A stretch of 59,163 nucleotides of DNA from Nemertoderma westbladi. Lineage: Eukaryota; Xenacoelomorpha; Nemertodermatida; Nemertodermatidae. Under the pieces are notes generated by a model. It saw only the letters and a program-made list of their open reading frames with translations, did no database searches and was not told the origin of the DNA. Of this stretch, positions 40,601 to 55,600 are shown piece after piece. Where the stretch lies: assembly GCA_032718475.1 (NCBI GenBank), contig JAUCBJ010006263.1, forward strand, positions 1 to 59,163, given 5' to 3'. The position numbers and the translations under genes were made by a program. Numbering within the stretch: position 1 is the stretch's first letter; the number at the start of each line of letters is the position of its first letter.

Positions 40601-43600
40601 ATCTAGATAACAAACAGGAACCTGCACCCACACCTTCTATAGAGAAAACAAACAGGAACCTGCATCCACACCATCTATCTAGATAACAAACAGTAACCTG
40701 CATCCACACCATCTATCTAGATAACAAACAGTAACCTGCATCCACACCATCTATAGAGATAACAAACAGGAACCTGCACCCACACCTTCTATAGAGAAAA
40801 CAAACAGGAACCTGCATCCACACCATCTATCTAGATAACAAACAGTAACCTGCATCCACACCATCTATCTATATAACAAACAGGAACCTGCATCCACACC
40901 ATCTATCTATATAACAAACAGGAACCTGCATCCACACCATCTATCTAGATAACAAACAGGAACCTGCATCCACACCATCTATAGAGATAACAAACAGGAA
41001 CCTGCATCCAAACCATCTATAGAGATAACAAACAGGAACCTGCATCCACACCATCTATCTAGATAACAAACAGGAACCTGCAACCACACCATCTATCTAT
41101 ATAACAAACAGGAACCTGTATCCACACCATCTATCTAGATAACAAACAGGAACCTGCACCCACACCTTCTATAGAGAAAACAAACAGGAACCTGCATCCA
41201 CACCATCTATCTAGATAACAAACAGGAACCTGCATCCACACCATCTATCTAGATAACAAACAGTAACCTGCATCCACACCATCTATCTAGATAACAAACA
41301 GTAACCTGCATCCACACCATCTATAGAGATAACAAACAGGAACCTGCACCCACACCTTCTATAGAGAAAACAAACAGGAACCTGCATCCACACCATCTAT
41401 CTAGATAACAAACAGTAACCTGCATCCACACCATCTATCTAGATAACAAACAGGAACCTGCATCCAAACCATCTATAGAGATAACAAACAGGAACCTGCA
41501 TCCAAACCATCTATAGAGATAACAAACAGGAACCTGCATCCACACCATCTATCTAGATAACAAACAGGAACCTGCAACCACACCATCTATCTATATAACA
41601 AACAGGAACCTGTATCCACACCATCTATAGAGATAACAAACAGGAACCTGCATCCACACCATCTATAGAGATAACAAACAGGAACCTGCATCCACACCAT
41701 CTATCTAGATAACAAACAGGAACCTGCATCCACACCATCTATCTATATAACAAACAGGAACCTGTATCCACACCATCTATAGAGATAACAAACAGGAACC
41801 TGCATCCAAACCTTCTATAGAGATAACAAACAGGAACCTGCATCCAAACCATCTATAGAGATAACAAACAGGAACCTGCATCCAAACCATCGATCTATAT
41901 AACAAACAGGAACCTGTATCCACACCATCTATCTAGATAACAACAGGAACCTGCATCCACACCATCTATCTAGATAACAAACAGGAACCTGCATCCACAC
42001 CATCTATAGAGATAACAAACAGGAACCTGCATCCACACCATCTATCTAGATAACAAACAGGAACCTGCAACCACACCATCTATCTATATAACAAACAGGA
42101 ACCTGTATCCACACCATCTATCTAGATAACAAACAGGAACCTGCATCCACACCATCTATAGAGATAACAAACAGGAACCTGTATCCACACCATCTATCTA
42201 GATAACAAACAGGAACCTGTATCCACACCATCTATAGAGATAACAAACAGGAACCTGTATCCACACCATCTATCTAGATAACAAACAGGAACCTGTATCC
42301 ACACCATCTATAGAGATAACAAACAGGAACCTGCATCCACACCATCTATAGAGATAACAAACAGGAACCTGCATCCACACCATCTATCTAGATAACAAAC
42401 AGGAACCTGCAACCACACCATCTATCTATATAACAAACAGGAACCTGTATCCACACCATCTATCTAGATAACAACAGGAACCTGCATCCACACCATCTAT
42501 CTAGATAACAAACAGGAACCTGCATCCACACCATCTATAGAGATAACAAACAGGAACCTGCATCCACACCATCTATCTAGATAACAAACAGGAACCTGCA
42601 ACCACACCATCTATCTATATAACAAACAGGAACCTGTATCCACACCATCTATCTAGATAACAAACAGGAACCTGCAACCACACCATCGATCTATATAACA
42701 AACAGGAACCTGTATCCACACCATCTATCTAGATAACAACAGGAACCTGCATCCACACCATCTATCTAGATAACAAACAGGAACCTGCATCCACACCATC
42801 TATAGAGATAACAAACAGGAACCTGCATCCACACCATCTATCTAGATAACAAACAGGAACCTGCAACCACACCATCTATCTATATAACAAACAGGAACCT
42901 GTATCCACACCATCTATCTAGATAACAAACAGGAACCTGCATCCACACCATCTATAGAGATAACAAACAGGAACCTGTATCCACACCATCTATCTAGATA
43001 ACAAACAGGAACCTGTATCCACACCATCTATAGAGATAACAAACAGGAACCTGTATCCACACCATCTATCTAGATAACAAACAGGAACCTGTATCCACAC
43101 CATCTATAGAGATAACAAACAGGAACCTGCACCCACACCATCTATCTAGATAACAACAGGAACCTGTATCCAAACCATCTATAGAGATAACAAACAGGAA
43201 CCTGCATCCAAACCATCTATAGAGATAACAAACAGGAACCTGCACCCACACCATCTATAGAGATAACAAACAGGAACCTGCATCCACACCATCTATAGAG
43301 ATAACAAACAGGAACCTGCACCCACACCATCTATAGAGATAACAAACAGGAACCTGCATCCACACCATCTATAGAGATAACAAACAGGAACCTGTATCCA
43401 CACCATCTATAGAGATAACAAACAGGAACCTGCATCCACACCATCTATCTAGATAACAACAGGAACCTGCATCCACACCATCTATCTAGATAACAAACAG
43501 GAACCTGCACCCACACCATCTATCTAGATAACAAACAGGAACCTGCAACCACACCATCTATAGAGATAACAAACAGGAACCTGTATCCACACCATCTATA

Positions 43601-46600
43601 GAGATAACAAACAGGAACCTGTATCCAAACCATCTATAGAGATAACAAACAGGAACCTGCACCCACACCATCTATAGAGATAACAAACAGGAACCTGTAT
43701 CCAAACCATCTATAGAGATAACAAACAGGAACCTGTATCCAAACCATCTATAGAGATAACAAACAGGAACCTGTATCCAAACCATCTATAGAGATAACAA
43801 ACAGGAACCTGCACCCACACCATCTATAGAGATAACAAACAGGAACCTGCACCCACACCATCTATAGAGATAACAAACAGGAACCTGCATCCACACCATC
43901 TATAGAGATAACAAACAGGAACCTGTATCCACACCATCTATAGAGATAACAAACAGGAACCTGCATCCACACCATCTATAGAGATAACAAACAGGAACCT
44001 GTATCCACACCATCTATAGAGATAACAAACAGGAACCTGCATCCACACCATCTATCTAGATAACAAACAGGAACCTGCACCCACACCATCTATCTAGATA
44101 ACAAACAGGAACCTGCAACCACACCATCTATAGAGATAACAAACAGGAACCTGTATCCACACCATCTATAGAGATAACAAACAGGAACCTGTATCCAAAC
44201 CATCTATAGAGATAACAAACAGGAACCTGTATCCACACCATCTATCTAGATAACAAACAGGAACCTGCATCCACACCATCTATAGAGATAACAAACAGGA
44301 ACCTGTATCCACACCATCTATCTAGATAACAAACAGGAACCTGTATCCACACCATCTATAGAGATAACAAACAGGAACCTGCATCCACACCATCTATAGA
44401 GATAACAAACAGGAACCTGCATCCAAACCATCTATAGAGATAACAAACAGGAACCTGCACCCACACCATCTATCTAGATAACAAACAGTAACCTGCATCC
44501 AAACCATCTATAGAGATAACAAACAGGAACCTGCACCCACACCATCTATCTAGATAACAAACAGTAACCTGCATCCAAACCATCTATCTAGATAACAAAC
44601 AGGAACCTGCATCCACACCATCTATCTAGATAACAAACAGGAACCTGCATCCACACCATCTATAGAGATAACAAACAGGAACCTGCACCCACACCATCTA
44701 TAGAGATAACAAACAGGAACCTGCATCCACACCATCTATCTAGATAACAAACAGGAACCTGCATCCACACCATCTATCTAGATAACAAACAGTAACCTGC
44801 ATCCAAACCATCTATAGAGATAACAAACAGGAACCTGCATCCACACCATCTATAGAGATAACAAACAGGAACCTGCATCCACACCATCTATAGAGATAAC
44901 AAACAGGAACCTGCACCCACACCATCTATAGAGATAACAAACAGGAACCTGTATCCAAACCATCTATAGAGATAACAAACAGGAACCTGTATCCAAACCA
45001 TCTATAGAGATAACAAACAGGAACCTGCATCCACACCATCTATCTAGATAACAAACAGGAACCTGCATCCACACAATCTATAGAGATAACAAACAGGAAC
45101 CTGCATCCAAACCATCTATAGAGATAACAAACAGGAACCTGCATCCACACCATCTATCTAGATAACAAACAGGAACCTGCATCCACACCATCTATAGAGA
45201 TAACAAACAGGAACCTGCATCCACACCATCTATAGAGATAACAAACAGGAACCTGCATCCACACCATCTATCTAGATAACAAACAGGAACCTGCATCCAC
45301 ACCATCTATCTATATAACAAACAGGAACCTGCATCCACACCATCTATCTAGATAACAAACAGGAACCTGCATCCACACCATCTATCTAGATAACAAACAG
45401 GAACCTGCATCCACACAATCTATAGAGATAACAAACAGTAACCTGCATCCACACCATCTATAGAGATAACAAACAGGAACCTGCATCCACACCATCTATC
45501 TAGATAACAAACAGGAACCTGCATCCACACCATCTATAGAGATAACAAACAGGAACCTGCATCCACACCATCTATAGAGATAACAAACAGGAACCTGCAT
45601 CCACACCATCTATCTAGATAACAAACAGGAACCTGCATCCACACCATCTATAGAGATAACAAACAGGAACCTGCATCCACACCATCTATCTAGATAACAA
45701 ACAGGAACCTGCACCCACACCATCTATAGAGATAACAAACAGGAACCTGCACCCACACCATCTATCTAGATAACAAACAGGAACCTGCAACCACACCATC
45801 TATCTAGATAACAAACAGGAACCTGCATCCACACCTTCTATAGAGATAACAAACAGGAACCTGCATCCACACCATCTATCTAGATAACAAACAGGAACCT
45901 GCATCCACACCATCTATAGAGATAACAAACAGGAACCTGTATCCACACCATCTATCTAGATAACAAACAGGAACCTGCATCCAAACCATCTATAGAGATA
46001 ACAAACAGGAACCTGCACCCACACCATCTATAGAGATAACAAACAGGAACCTGCACCCACACCATCTATCTAGATAACAAACAGGAACCTGCAACCACAC
46101 CATCTATCTAGATAACAAACAGGAACCTGCATCCACACCTTCTATAGAGATAACAAACAGGAACCTGCATCCACACCATCTATCTAGAAAACAAACAGGA
46201 ACCTGCATCCACACCATCTATAGAGATAACAAACAGGAACCTGTATCCACACCATCTATCTAGATAACAAACAGGAACCTGCATCCAAACCATCTATAGA
46301 GATAACAAACAGGAACCTGCACCCACACCATCTATAGAGATAACAACAGGAACCTGCATCCACACCATCTATCTAGATAACAAACAGGAACCTGCATCCA
46401 AACCATCTATAGAGATAACAAACAGGAACCTGCATCCACACCATCTATCTAGATAACAAACAGGAACCTGCATCCACACCATCTATAGAGATAACAAACA
46501 GGAACCTGCATCCACACCTTCTATCTAGATAACAACAGGAACCTGCATCCACACCATCTATCTAGAAAACAAACAGGAACCTGCATCCAAACCATCTATA

Positions 46601-49600
46601 GAGATAACAAACAGGAACCTGCATCCACACCATCTATCTAGATAACAAACAGGAACCTGCATCCACACCATCTATAGAGATAACAAACAGGAACCTGCAT
46701 CCACACCTTCTATCTAGATAACAAACAGGAACCTGTATCCACACCTTCTATCTAGATAACAAACAGGAACCTGCACCCACACCATCTATCTAGATAACAA
46801 CAGGAACCTGCATCCACACCATCTATCTAGAAAACAAACAGGAACCTGCATCCAAACCATCTATAGAGATAACAAACAGGAACCTGCATCCACACCATCT
46901 ATAGAGATAACAAACAGGAACCTGCACCCACACCATCTATCTAGATAACAAACAGGAACCTGCATCCACACCATCTATAGAGATAACAAACAGGAACCTG
47001 CATCCAAACCTTCTATCTAGATAACAAACAGGAACCTGCATCCACACCATCTATCTAGATAACAAACAGGAACCTGCATCCACACCATCTATAGAGATAA
47101 CAAACAGGAACCTGCATCCACACCATCTATAGAGATAACAAACAGGAACCTGCATCCACACCATCTATAGAGATAACAAACAGGAACCTGCATCCAAACC
47201 ATCTATAGAGATAACAAACAGGAACCTGCATCCACACCATCTATAGAGATAACAAACAGGAACCTGTATCCAAACCATCTATCTAGATAACAAACAGGAA
47301 CCTGCATCCACACCTTCTATCTAGATAACAAACAGGAACCTGCACCCACACCATCTATAGAGATAGCAAACAGGAACCTGCATCCACACCATCTATCTAG
47401 ATAACAAACAGGAACCTGCATCCAAACCATCTATAGAGATAACAAACAGGAACCTGCATCCACACCATCTATCTAGATAACAAACAGGAACCTGCATCCA
47501 CACCATCTATAGAGATAACAAACAGGAACCTGCATCCACACCATCTATAGAGATAACAAACAGGAACCTGCACCCACACCATCTATAGAGATAGCAAACA
47601 GGAACCTGCATCCACACCATCTATCTAGATAACAAACAGGAACCTGCATCCAAACCATCTATAGAGATAACAAACAGGAACCTGCATCCACACCATCTAT
47701 CTAGATAACAAACAGGAACCTGCATCCACACCATCTATCTAGATAACAAACAGTAACCTGCATCCACACCATCTATCTAGATAACAAACAGGAACCTGCA
47801 TCCACACCATCTATAGAGATAACAAACAGGAACCTGTATCCAAACCATCTATAGAGATAACAAACAGGAACCTGCATCCAAACCATCTATAGAGATAACA
47901 AACAGGAACCTGCACCCACACCATCTATAGAGATAACAAACAGGAACCTGTATCCACACCATCTATAGAGATAACAAACAGGAACCTGCATCCACACCAT
48001 CTATCTAGATAACAACAGGAACCTGCATACACACCATCTATAGAGATAACAAACAGGAACCTGTATCCACACCATCTATCTAGATAACAAACAGGAACCT
48101 GTATCCACACCATCTATAGAGATAACAAACAGGAACCTGCATCCACACCATCTATAGAGATAACAAACAGGAACCTGCATCCAAACCATCTATAGAGATA
48201 ACAAACAGGAACCTGCATCCACACCATCTATAGAGATAACAAACAGGAACCTGTATCCACACCATCTATCTAGATAACAAACAGGAACCTGCACCCACAC
48301 CATCTATCTAGATAACAACAGGAACCTGCATCCACACCATCTATAGAGATAACAAACAGGAACCTGCATCCAAACCATCTATAGAGATAACAAACAGGAA
48401 CCTGCATCCACACCATCTATAGAGATAACAAACAGGAACCTGCATCCACACCATCTATAGAGATAACAAACAGGAACCTGCATCCAAACCATCTATAGAG
48501 ATAACAAACAGGAACCTGCATCCACACCATCTATAGAGATAACAAACAGGAACCTGCATCCAAACCATCTATAGAGATAACAAACAGGAACCTGCATCCA
48601 AACCATCTATAGAGATAACAAACAGGAACCTGCATCCACACCATCTATAGAGATAACAAACAGGAACCTGCATCCACACCATCTATAGAGATAACAAACA
48701 GGAACCTGCATCCAAACCATCTATAGAGATAACAAACAGGAACCTGCATCCAAACCATCTATAGAGATAACAAACAGGAACCTGCATCCACACCATCTAT
48801 AGAGATAACAAACAGGAACCTGCATCCAAACCATCTATAGAGATAACAAACAGGAACCTGCACCCACACCATCTATAGAGATAACAAACAGGAACCTGTA
48901 TCCACACCATCTATAGAGATAACAAACAGGAACCTGTATCCACACCATCTATAGAGATAACAAACAGGAACCTGTATCCACACCATCTATCTAGATAACA
49001 AACAGGAACCTGCATCCACACCATCTATCTAGAAAACAAACAGAAACCTGCATCCACACCATCTATCTAGAAAACAAACAGGAACCTGCACCCACACCAT
49101 CTATAGAGATAACAAACAGGAACCTGTATCCACACCATCTATAGAGATAACAAACAGGAACCTGTATCCACACCATCTATAGAGATAACAAACAGGAACC
49201 TGCATCCAAACCATCTATAGAGATAACAAACAGGAACCTGCACCCACACCATCTATAGAGATAACAAACAGGAACCTGTATCCACACCATCTATAGAGAT
49301 AACAAACAGGAACCTGTATCCACACCATCTATAGAGATAACAAACAGGAACCTGCATCCAAACCATCTATAGAGATAACAAACAGGAACCTGCACCCACA
49401 CCATCTATAGAGATAACAAACAGGAACCTGTATCCACACCATCTATCTAGATAACAAACAGGAACCTGCATCCACACCATCTATCTAGAAAACAAACAGG
49501 AACCTGCACCCACACCATCTATAGAGATAACAAACAGGAACCTGTATCCACACCATCTATAGAGATAACAAACAGGAACCTGTATCCACACCATCTATAG

Positions 49601-52600
49601 AGATAACAAACAGGAACCTGTATCCACACCATCTATAGAGATAACAAACAGGAACCTGCATCCACACCATCTATAGAGATAACAAACAGGAACCTGCATC
49701 CAAACCATCTATAGAGATAACAAACAGGAACCTGCACCCACACCATCTATAGAGATAACAAACAGGAACCTGTATCCACACCATCTATAGAGATAACAAA
49801 CAGGAACCTGCATCCAAACCATCTATAGAGATAACAAACAGGAACCTGCACCCACACCATCTATAGAGATAACAAACAGGAACCTGTATCCACACCATCT
49901 ATAGAGATAACAAACAGGAACCTGTATCCAAACCATCTATAGAGATAACAAACAGGAACCTGCATCCAAACCATCTATAGAGATAACAAACAGGAACCTG
50001 CACCCACACCATCTATAGAGATAACAAACAGGAACCTGCATCCACACCATCTATCTAGATAACAAACAGGAACCTGCATCCACACCATCTATAGAGATAA
50101 CAAACAGGAACCTGTATCCACACCATCTATCTAGAAAACAAACAGGAACCTGCATCCACACCATCTATAGAGATAACAAACAGGAACCTGTATCCACACC
50201 ATCTATAGAGATAACAAACAGGAACCTGTATCCACACCATCTATAGAGATAACAAACAGGAACCTGTATCCACACCATCTATAGAGATAACAAACAGGAA
50301 CCTGTATCCACACCATCTATAGAGATAACAAACAGGAACCTGTATCCACACCATCTATAGAGATAACAAACAGGAACCTGCATCCACACCATCTATAGAG
50401 ATAACAAACAGGAACCTGCATCCAAACCATCTATAGAGATAACAAACAGGAACCTGCACCCACACCATCTATAGAGATAACAAACAGGAACCTGTATCCA
50501 AACCATCTATAGAGATAACAAACAGGAACCTGCATCCAAACCATCTATAGAGATAACAAACAGGAACCTGCACCCACACCATCTATAGAGATAACAAACA
50601 GGAACCTGCATCCACACCATCTATCTAGATAACAAACAGGAACCTGCATCCACACCATCTATAGAGATAACAAACAGGAACCTGTATCCACACCATCTAT
50701 CTAGAAAACAAACAGGAACCTGCATCCACACCATCTATAGAGATAACAAACAGGAACCTGTATCCACACCATCTATCTAGATAACAAACAGGAACCTGCA
50801 TCCAAACCATCTATAGAGATAACAAACAGGAACCTGCATCCACACCATCTATCTAGATAACAAACAGGAACCTGCATCCACACCATCTATAGAGATAACA
50901 AACAGGAACCTGCATCCACACCTTCTATCTAGATAACAACAGGAACCTGCATCCACACCATCTATCTAGAAAACAAACAGGAACCTGCATCCAAACCATC
51001 TATAGAGATAACAAACAGGAACCTGCATCCACACCATCTATAGAGATAACAAACAGGAACCTGCATCCACACCATCTATCTAGATAACAAACAGGAACCT
51101 GCATCCACACCATCTATAGAGATAACAAACAGGAACCTGCATCCACACCATCTATCTAGATAACAAACAGGAACCTGCATCCACACCATCTATAGAGATA
51201 ACAAACAGGAACCTGCATCCACACCATCTATCTAGATAACAAACAGGAACCTGCATCCACACCATCTATAGAGATAACAAACAGGAACCTGTATCCACAC
51301 CATCTATAGAGATAACAAACAGGAACCTGCATCCACACCATCTATAGAGATAACAAACAGGAACCTGCATCCACACCATCTATCTAGATAACAAACAGGA
51401 ACCTGCATCCACACCATCTATCTAGATAACAAACAGGAACCTGCATCCACACCATCTATAGAGATAACAAACAGGAACCTGCATCCAAACCTTCTATCTA
51501 GATAACAAACAGGAACCTGCATCCACACCATCTATCTAGATAACAAACAGGAACCTGCATCCACACCATCTATAGAGATAACAAACAGGAACCTGCATCC
51601 ACACCATCTATAGAGATAACAAACAGGAACCTGCATCCACACCATCTATAGAGATAACAAACAGGAACCTGCATCCAAACCATCTATAGAGATAACAAAC
51701 AGGAACCTGCATCCACACCATCTATCTAGATAACAAACAGGAACCTGCATCCACACCATCTATCTAGATAACAAACAGGAACCTGCATCCACACCATCTA
51801 TAGAGATAACAAACAGGAACCTGCACCCACACCATCTATAGAGATAGCAAACAGGAACCTGCATCCACACCATCTATCTAGATAACAAACAGGAACCTGC
51901 ATCCAAACCATCTATAGAGATAACAAACAGGAACCTGCATCCACACCATCTATCTAGATAACAAACAGGAACCTGCATCCACACCATCTATAGAGATAAC
52001 AAACAGGAACCTGCATCCACACCATCTATAGAGATAACAAACAGGAACCTGCACCCACACCATCTATAGAGATAGCAAACAGGAACCTGCATCCACACCA
52101 TCTATCTAGATAACAAACAGGAACCTGCATCCAAACCATCTATAGAGATAACAAACAGGAACCTGCATCCACACCATCTATCTAGATAACAAACAGGAAC
52201 CTGCATCCACACCATCTATAGAGATAACAAACAGGAACCTGCATCCACACCATCTATAGAGATAACAAACAGGAACCTGCATCCAAACCATCTATAGAGA
52301 TAACAAACAGGAACCTGCATCCACACCATCTATCTAGATAACAAACAGGAACCTGCATCCACACCATCTATCTAGATAACAAACAGGAACCTGCATCCAC
52401 ACCATCTATAGAGATAACAAACAGGAACCTGCACCCACACCATCTATAGAGATAACAAACAGGAACCTGCATCCACACCATCTATAGAGATAACAAACAG
52501 GAACCTGTATCCACACCATCTATCTATATAACAAACAGGAACCTGCATCCACACCATCTATAGAGATAACAAACAGGAACCTGCACCCACACCATCTATA

Positions 52601-55600
52601 GAGATAACAAACAGGAACCTGTATCCACACCATCTATCTAGATAACAAACAGGAACCTGCATCCACACCATCTATAGAGATAACAAACAGGAACCTGTAT
52701 CCACACCATCTATCTATATAACAAACAGGAACCTGCATCCACACCATCTATAGAGATAACAAACAGGAACCTGCATCCACACCATCTATCTATATAACAA
52801 ACAGGAACCTGCATCCACACCATCTATAGAGATAACAAACAGGAACCTGTATCCAAACCTTCTATCTAGATAACAAACAGGAACCTGCATCGACACCATC
52901 TATAGAGATAACAAACAGGAACCTGTATCCACACCATCTATCTATATAACAAACAGGAACCTGCATCCACACCATCTATCTAGATAACAAACAGGAACCT
53001 GCATCCACACCATCTATCTAGATAACAAACAGGAACCTGCATCCACACCATCTATAGAGATAACAAACAGGAACCTGTATCCACACCATCTATCTAGATA
53101 ACAAACAGGAACCTGCATCCACACCATCTATAGAGATAACAAACAGGAACCTGCATCCACACCATCTATCTATATAACAAACAGGAACCTGCATCCACAC
53201 CATCTATAGAGATAACAAACAGGAACCTGTATCCAAACCTTCTATCTAGATAACAAACAGGAACCTGCATCGACACCATCTATAGAGATAACAAACAGGA
53301 ACCTGCATCCACACCATCTATAGAGATAACAAACAGGAACCTGTATCCACACCATCTATCTATATAACAAACAGGAACCTGCATCCACACCATGTATCTA
53401 GATAACAAACAGGAACCTGCATCCACACCATCTATCTAGATAACAAACAGGAATCTGCACCCACACCATCTATAGAGATAACAAACAGGAACCTGCATCC
53501 ACACCATCTATAGAGATAGCAAACAGGAACCTGCATCCACACCATCTATAGAGATAGCAAACAGGAACCTGCATCCACACCATCTATCTAGATAACAAAC
53601 AGGAATCTGCACCCACACCATCTATAGAGATAGCAAACAGGAACCTGCATCCACACCATCTATAGAGATAGCAAACAGGAACCTGCATCCACACCATGTA
53701 TCTAGATAACAAACAGGAACCTGCATCCACACCATCTATCTAGATAACAAACAGGAATCTGCACCCACACCATCTATAGAGATAACAAACAGGAACCTGC
53801 ATCCACACCATCTATAGAGATAGCAAACAGGAACCTGCATCCACACCATCTATAGAGATAGCAAACAGGAACCTGTATCCACACCATCTATAGAGATAAC
53901 AAACAGGAACCTGCACCCACACCATCTATAGAGATAACAAACAGGAACCTGCATCCACACCATCTATAGAGATAACAAACAGGAACCTGCACCCACACCA
54001 TCTATAGAGATAGCAAACAGGAACCTGCATCCACACCATCTATAGAGATAGCAAACAGGAACCTGCATCCACACCATCTATCTAGATAACAAACAGGAAT
54101 CTGCACCCACACCATCTATAGAGATAACAAACAGGAACCTGCATCCACACCATCTATAGAGATAACAAACAGGAACCTGCACCCACACCATCTATAGAGA
54201 TAGCAAACAGGAACCTGTATCCACACCATCTATAGAGATAACAAACAGGAACCTGCACCCACACCATCTATAGAGATAACAAACAGGAACCTGCATCCAC
54301 ACCATCTATAGAGATAACAAACAGGAACCTGCACCCACACCATCTATAGAGATAGCAAACAGGAACCTGCATCCACACCATCTATAGAGATAGCAAACAG
54401 GAACCTGCATCCACACCATCTATCTAGATAACAAACAGGAACCTGCACCCACACCATCTATAGAGATAACAAACAGGAACCTGCATCCACACCATCTATA
54501 GAGATAACAAACAGGAACCTGCACCCACACCATCTATAGAGATAGCAAACAGGAACCTGCATCCACACCATCTATAGAGATAGCAAACAGGAACCTGCAT
54601 CCACACCATGTATCTAGATAACAAACAGGAACCTGCATCCACACCATCTATCTAGATAACAAACAGGAATCTGCACCCACACCATCTATAGAGATAACAA
54701 ACAGGAACCTGCATCCACACCATCTATAGAGATAGCAAACAGGAACCTGCATCCACACCATCTATAGAGATAGCAAACAGGAACCTGTATCCACACCATC
54801 TATAGAGATAACAAACAGGAACCTGCACCCACACCATCTATAGAGATAACAAACAGGAACCTGCATCCACACCATCTATAGAGATAACAAACAGGAACCT
54901 GCACCCACACCATCTATAGAGATAACAAACAGGAACCTGCATCCACACCATCTATAGAGATAACAAACAGGAACCTGCACCCACACCATCTATAGAGATA
55001 ACAAACAGGAACCTGCATCCACACCATCTATAGAGATAACAAACAGGAACCTGTATCCACACCATCTATAGAGATAACAAACAGGAACCTGCACCCACAC
55101 CATCTATAGAGATAACAAACAGGAACCTGCATCCACACCATCTATAGAGATAACAAACAGGAACCTGTATCCACACCATCTATCTATATAACAAACAGGA
55201 ACCTGCATCCACACCATCTATCTAGATAACAAACAGGAACCTGCATCCACACCATCTATAGAGATAACAAACAGGAACCTGTATCCACACCATCTATAGA
55301 GATAGCAAACAGGAACCTGCATCCACACCATCTATAGAGATAACAAACAGGAACCTGCATCCACACCATCTATAGAGATAGCAAACAGGAACCTGCATCC
55401 ACACCATCTATAGAGATAACAAACAGGAACCTGTATCCACACCATCTATAGAGATAACAAACAGGAACCTGCATCCACACCATCTATAGAGATAACAAAC
55501 AGGAACCTGCACCCACACCATCTATAGAGATAACAAACAGGAACCTGTATCCACACCATCTATCTATATAACAAACAGGAACCTGCATCCACACCATCTA

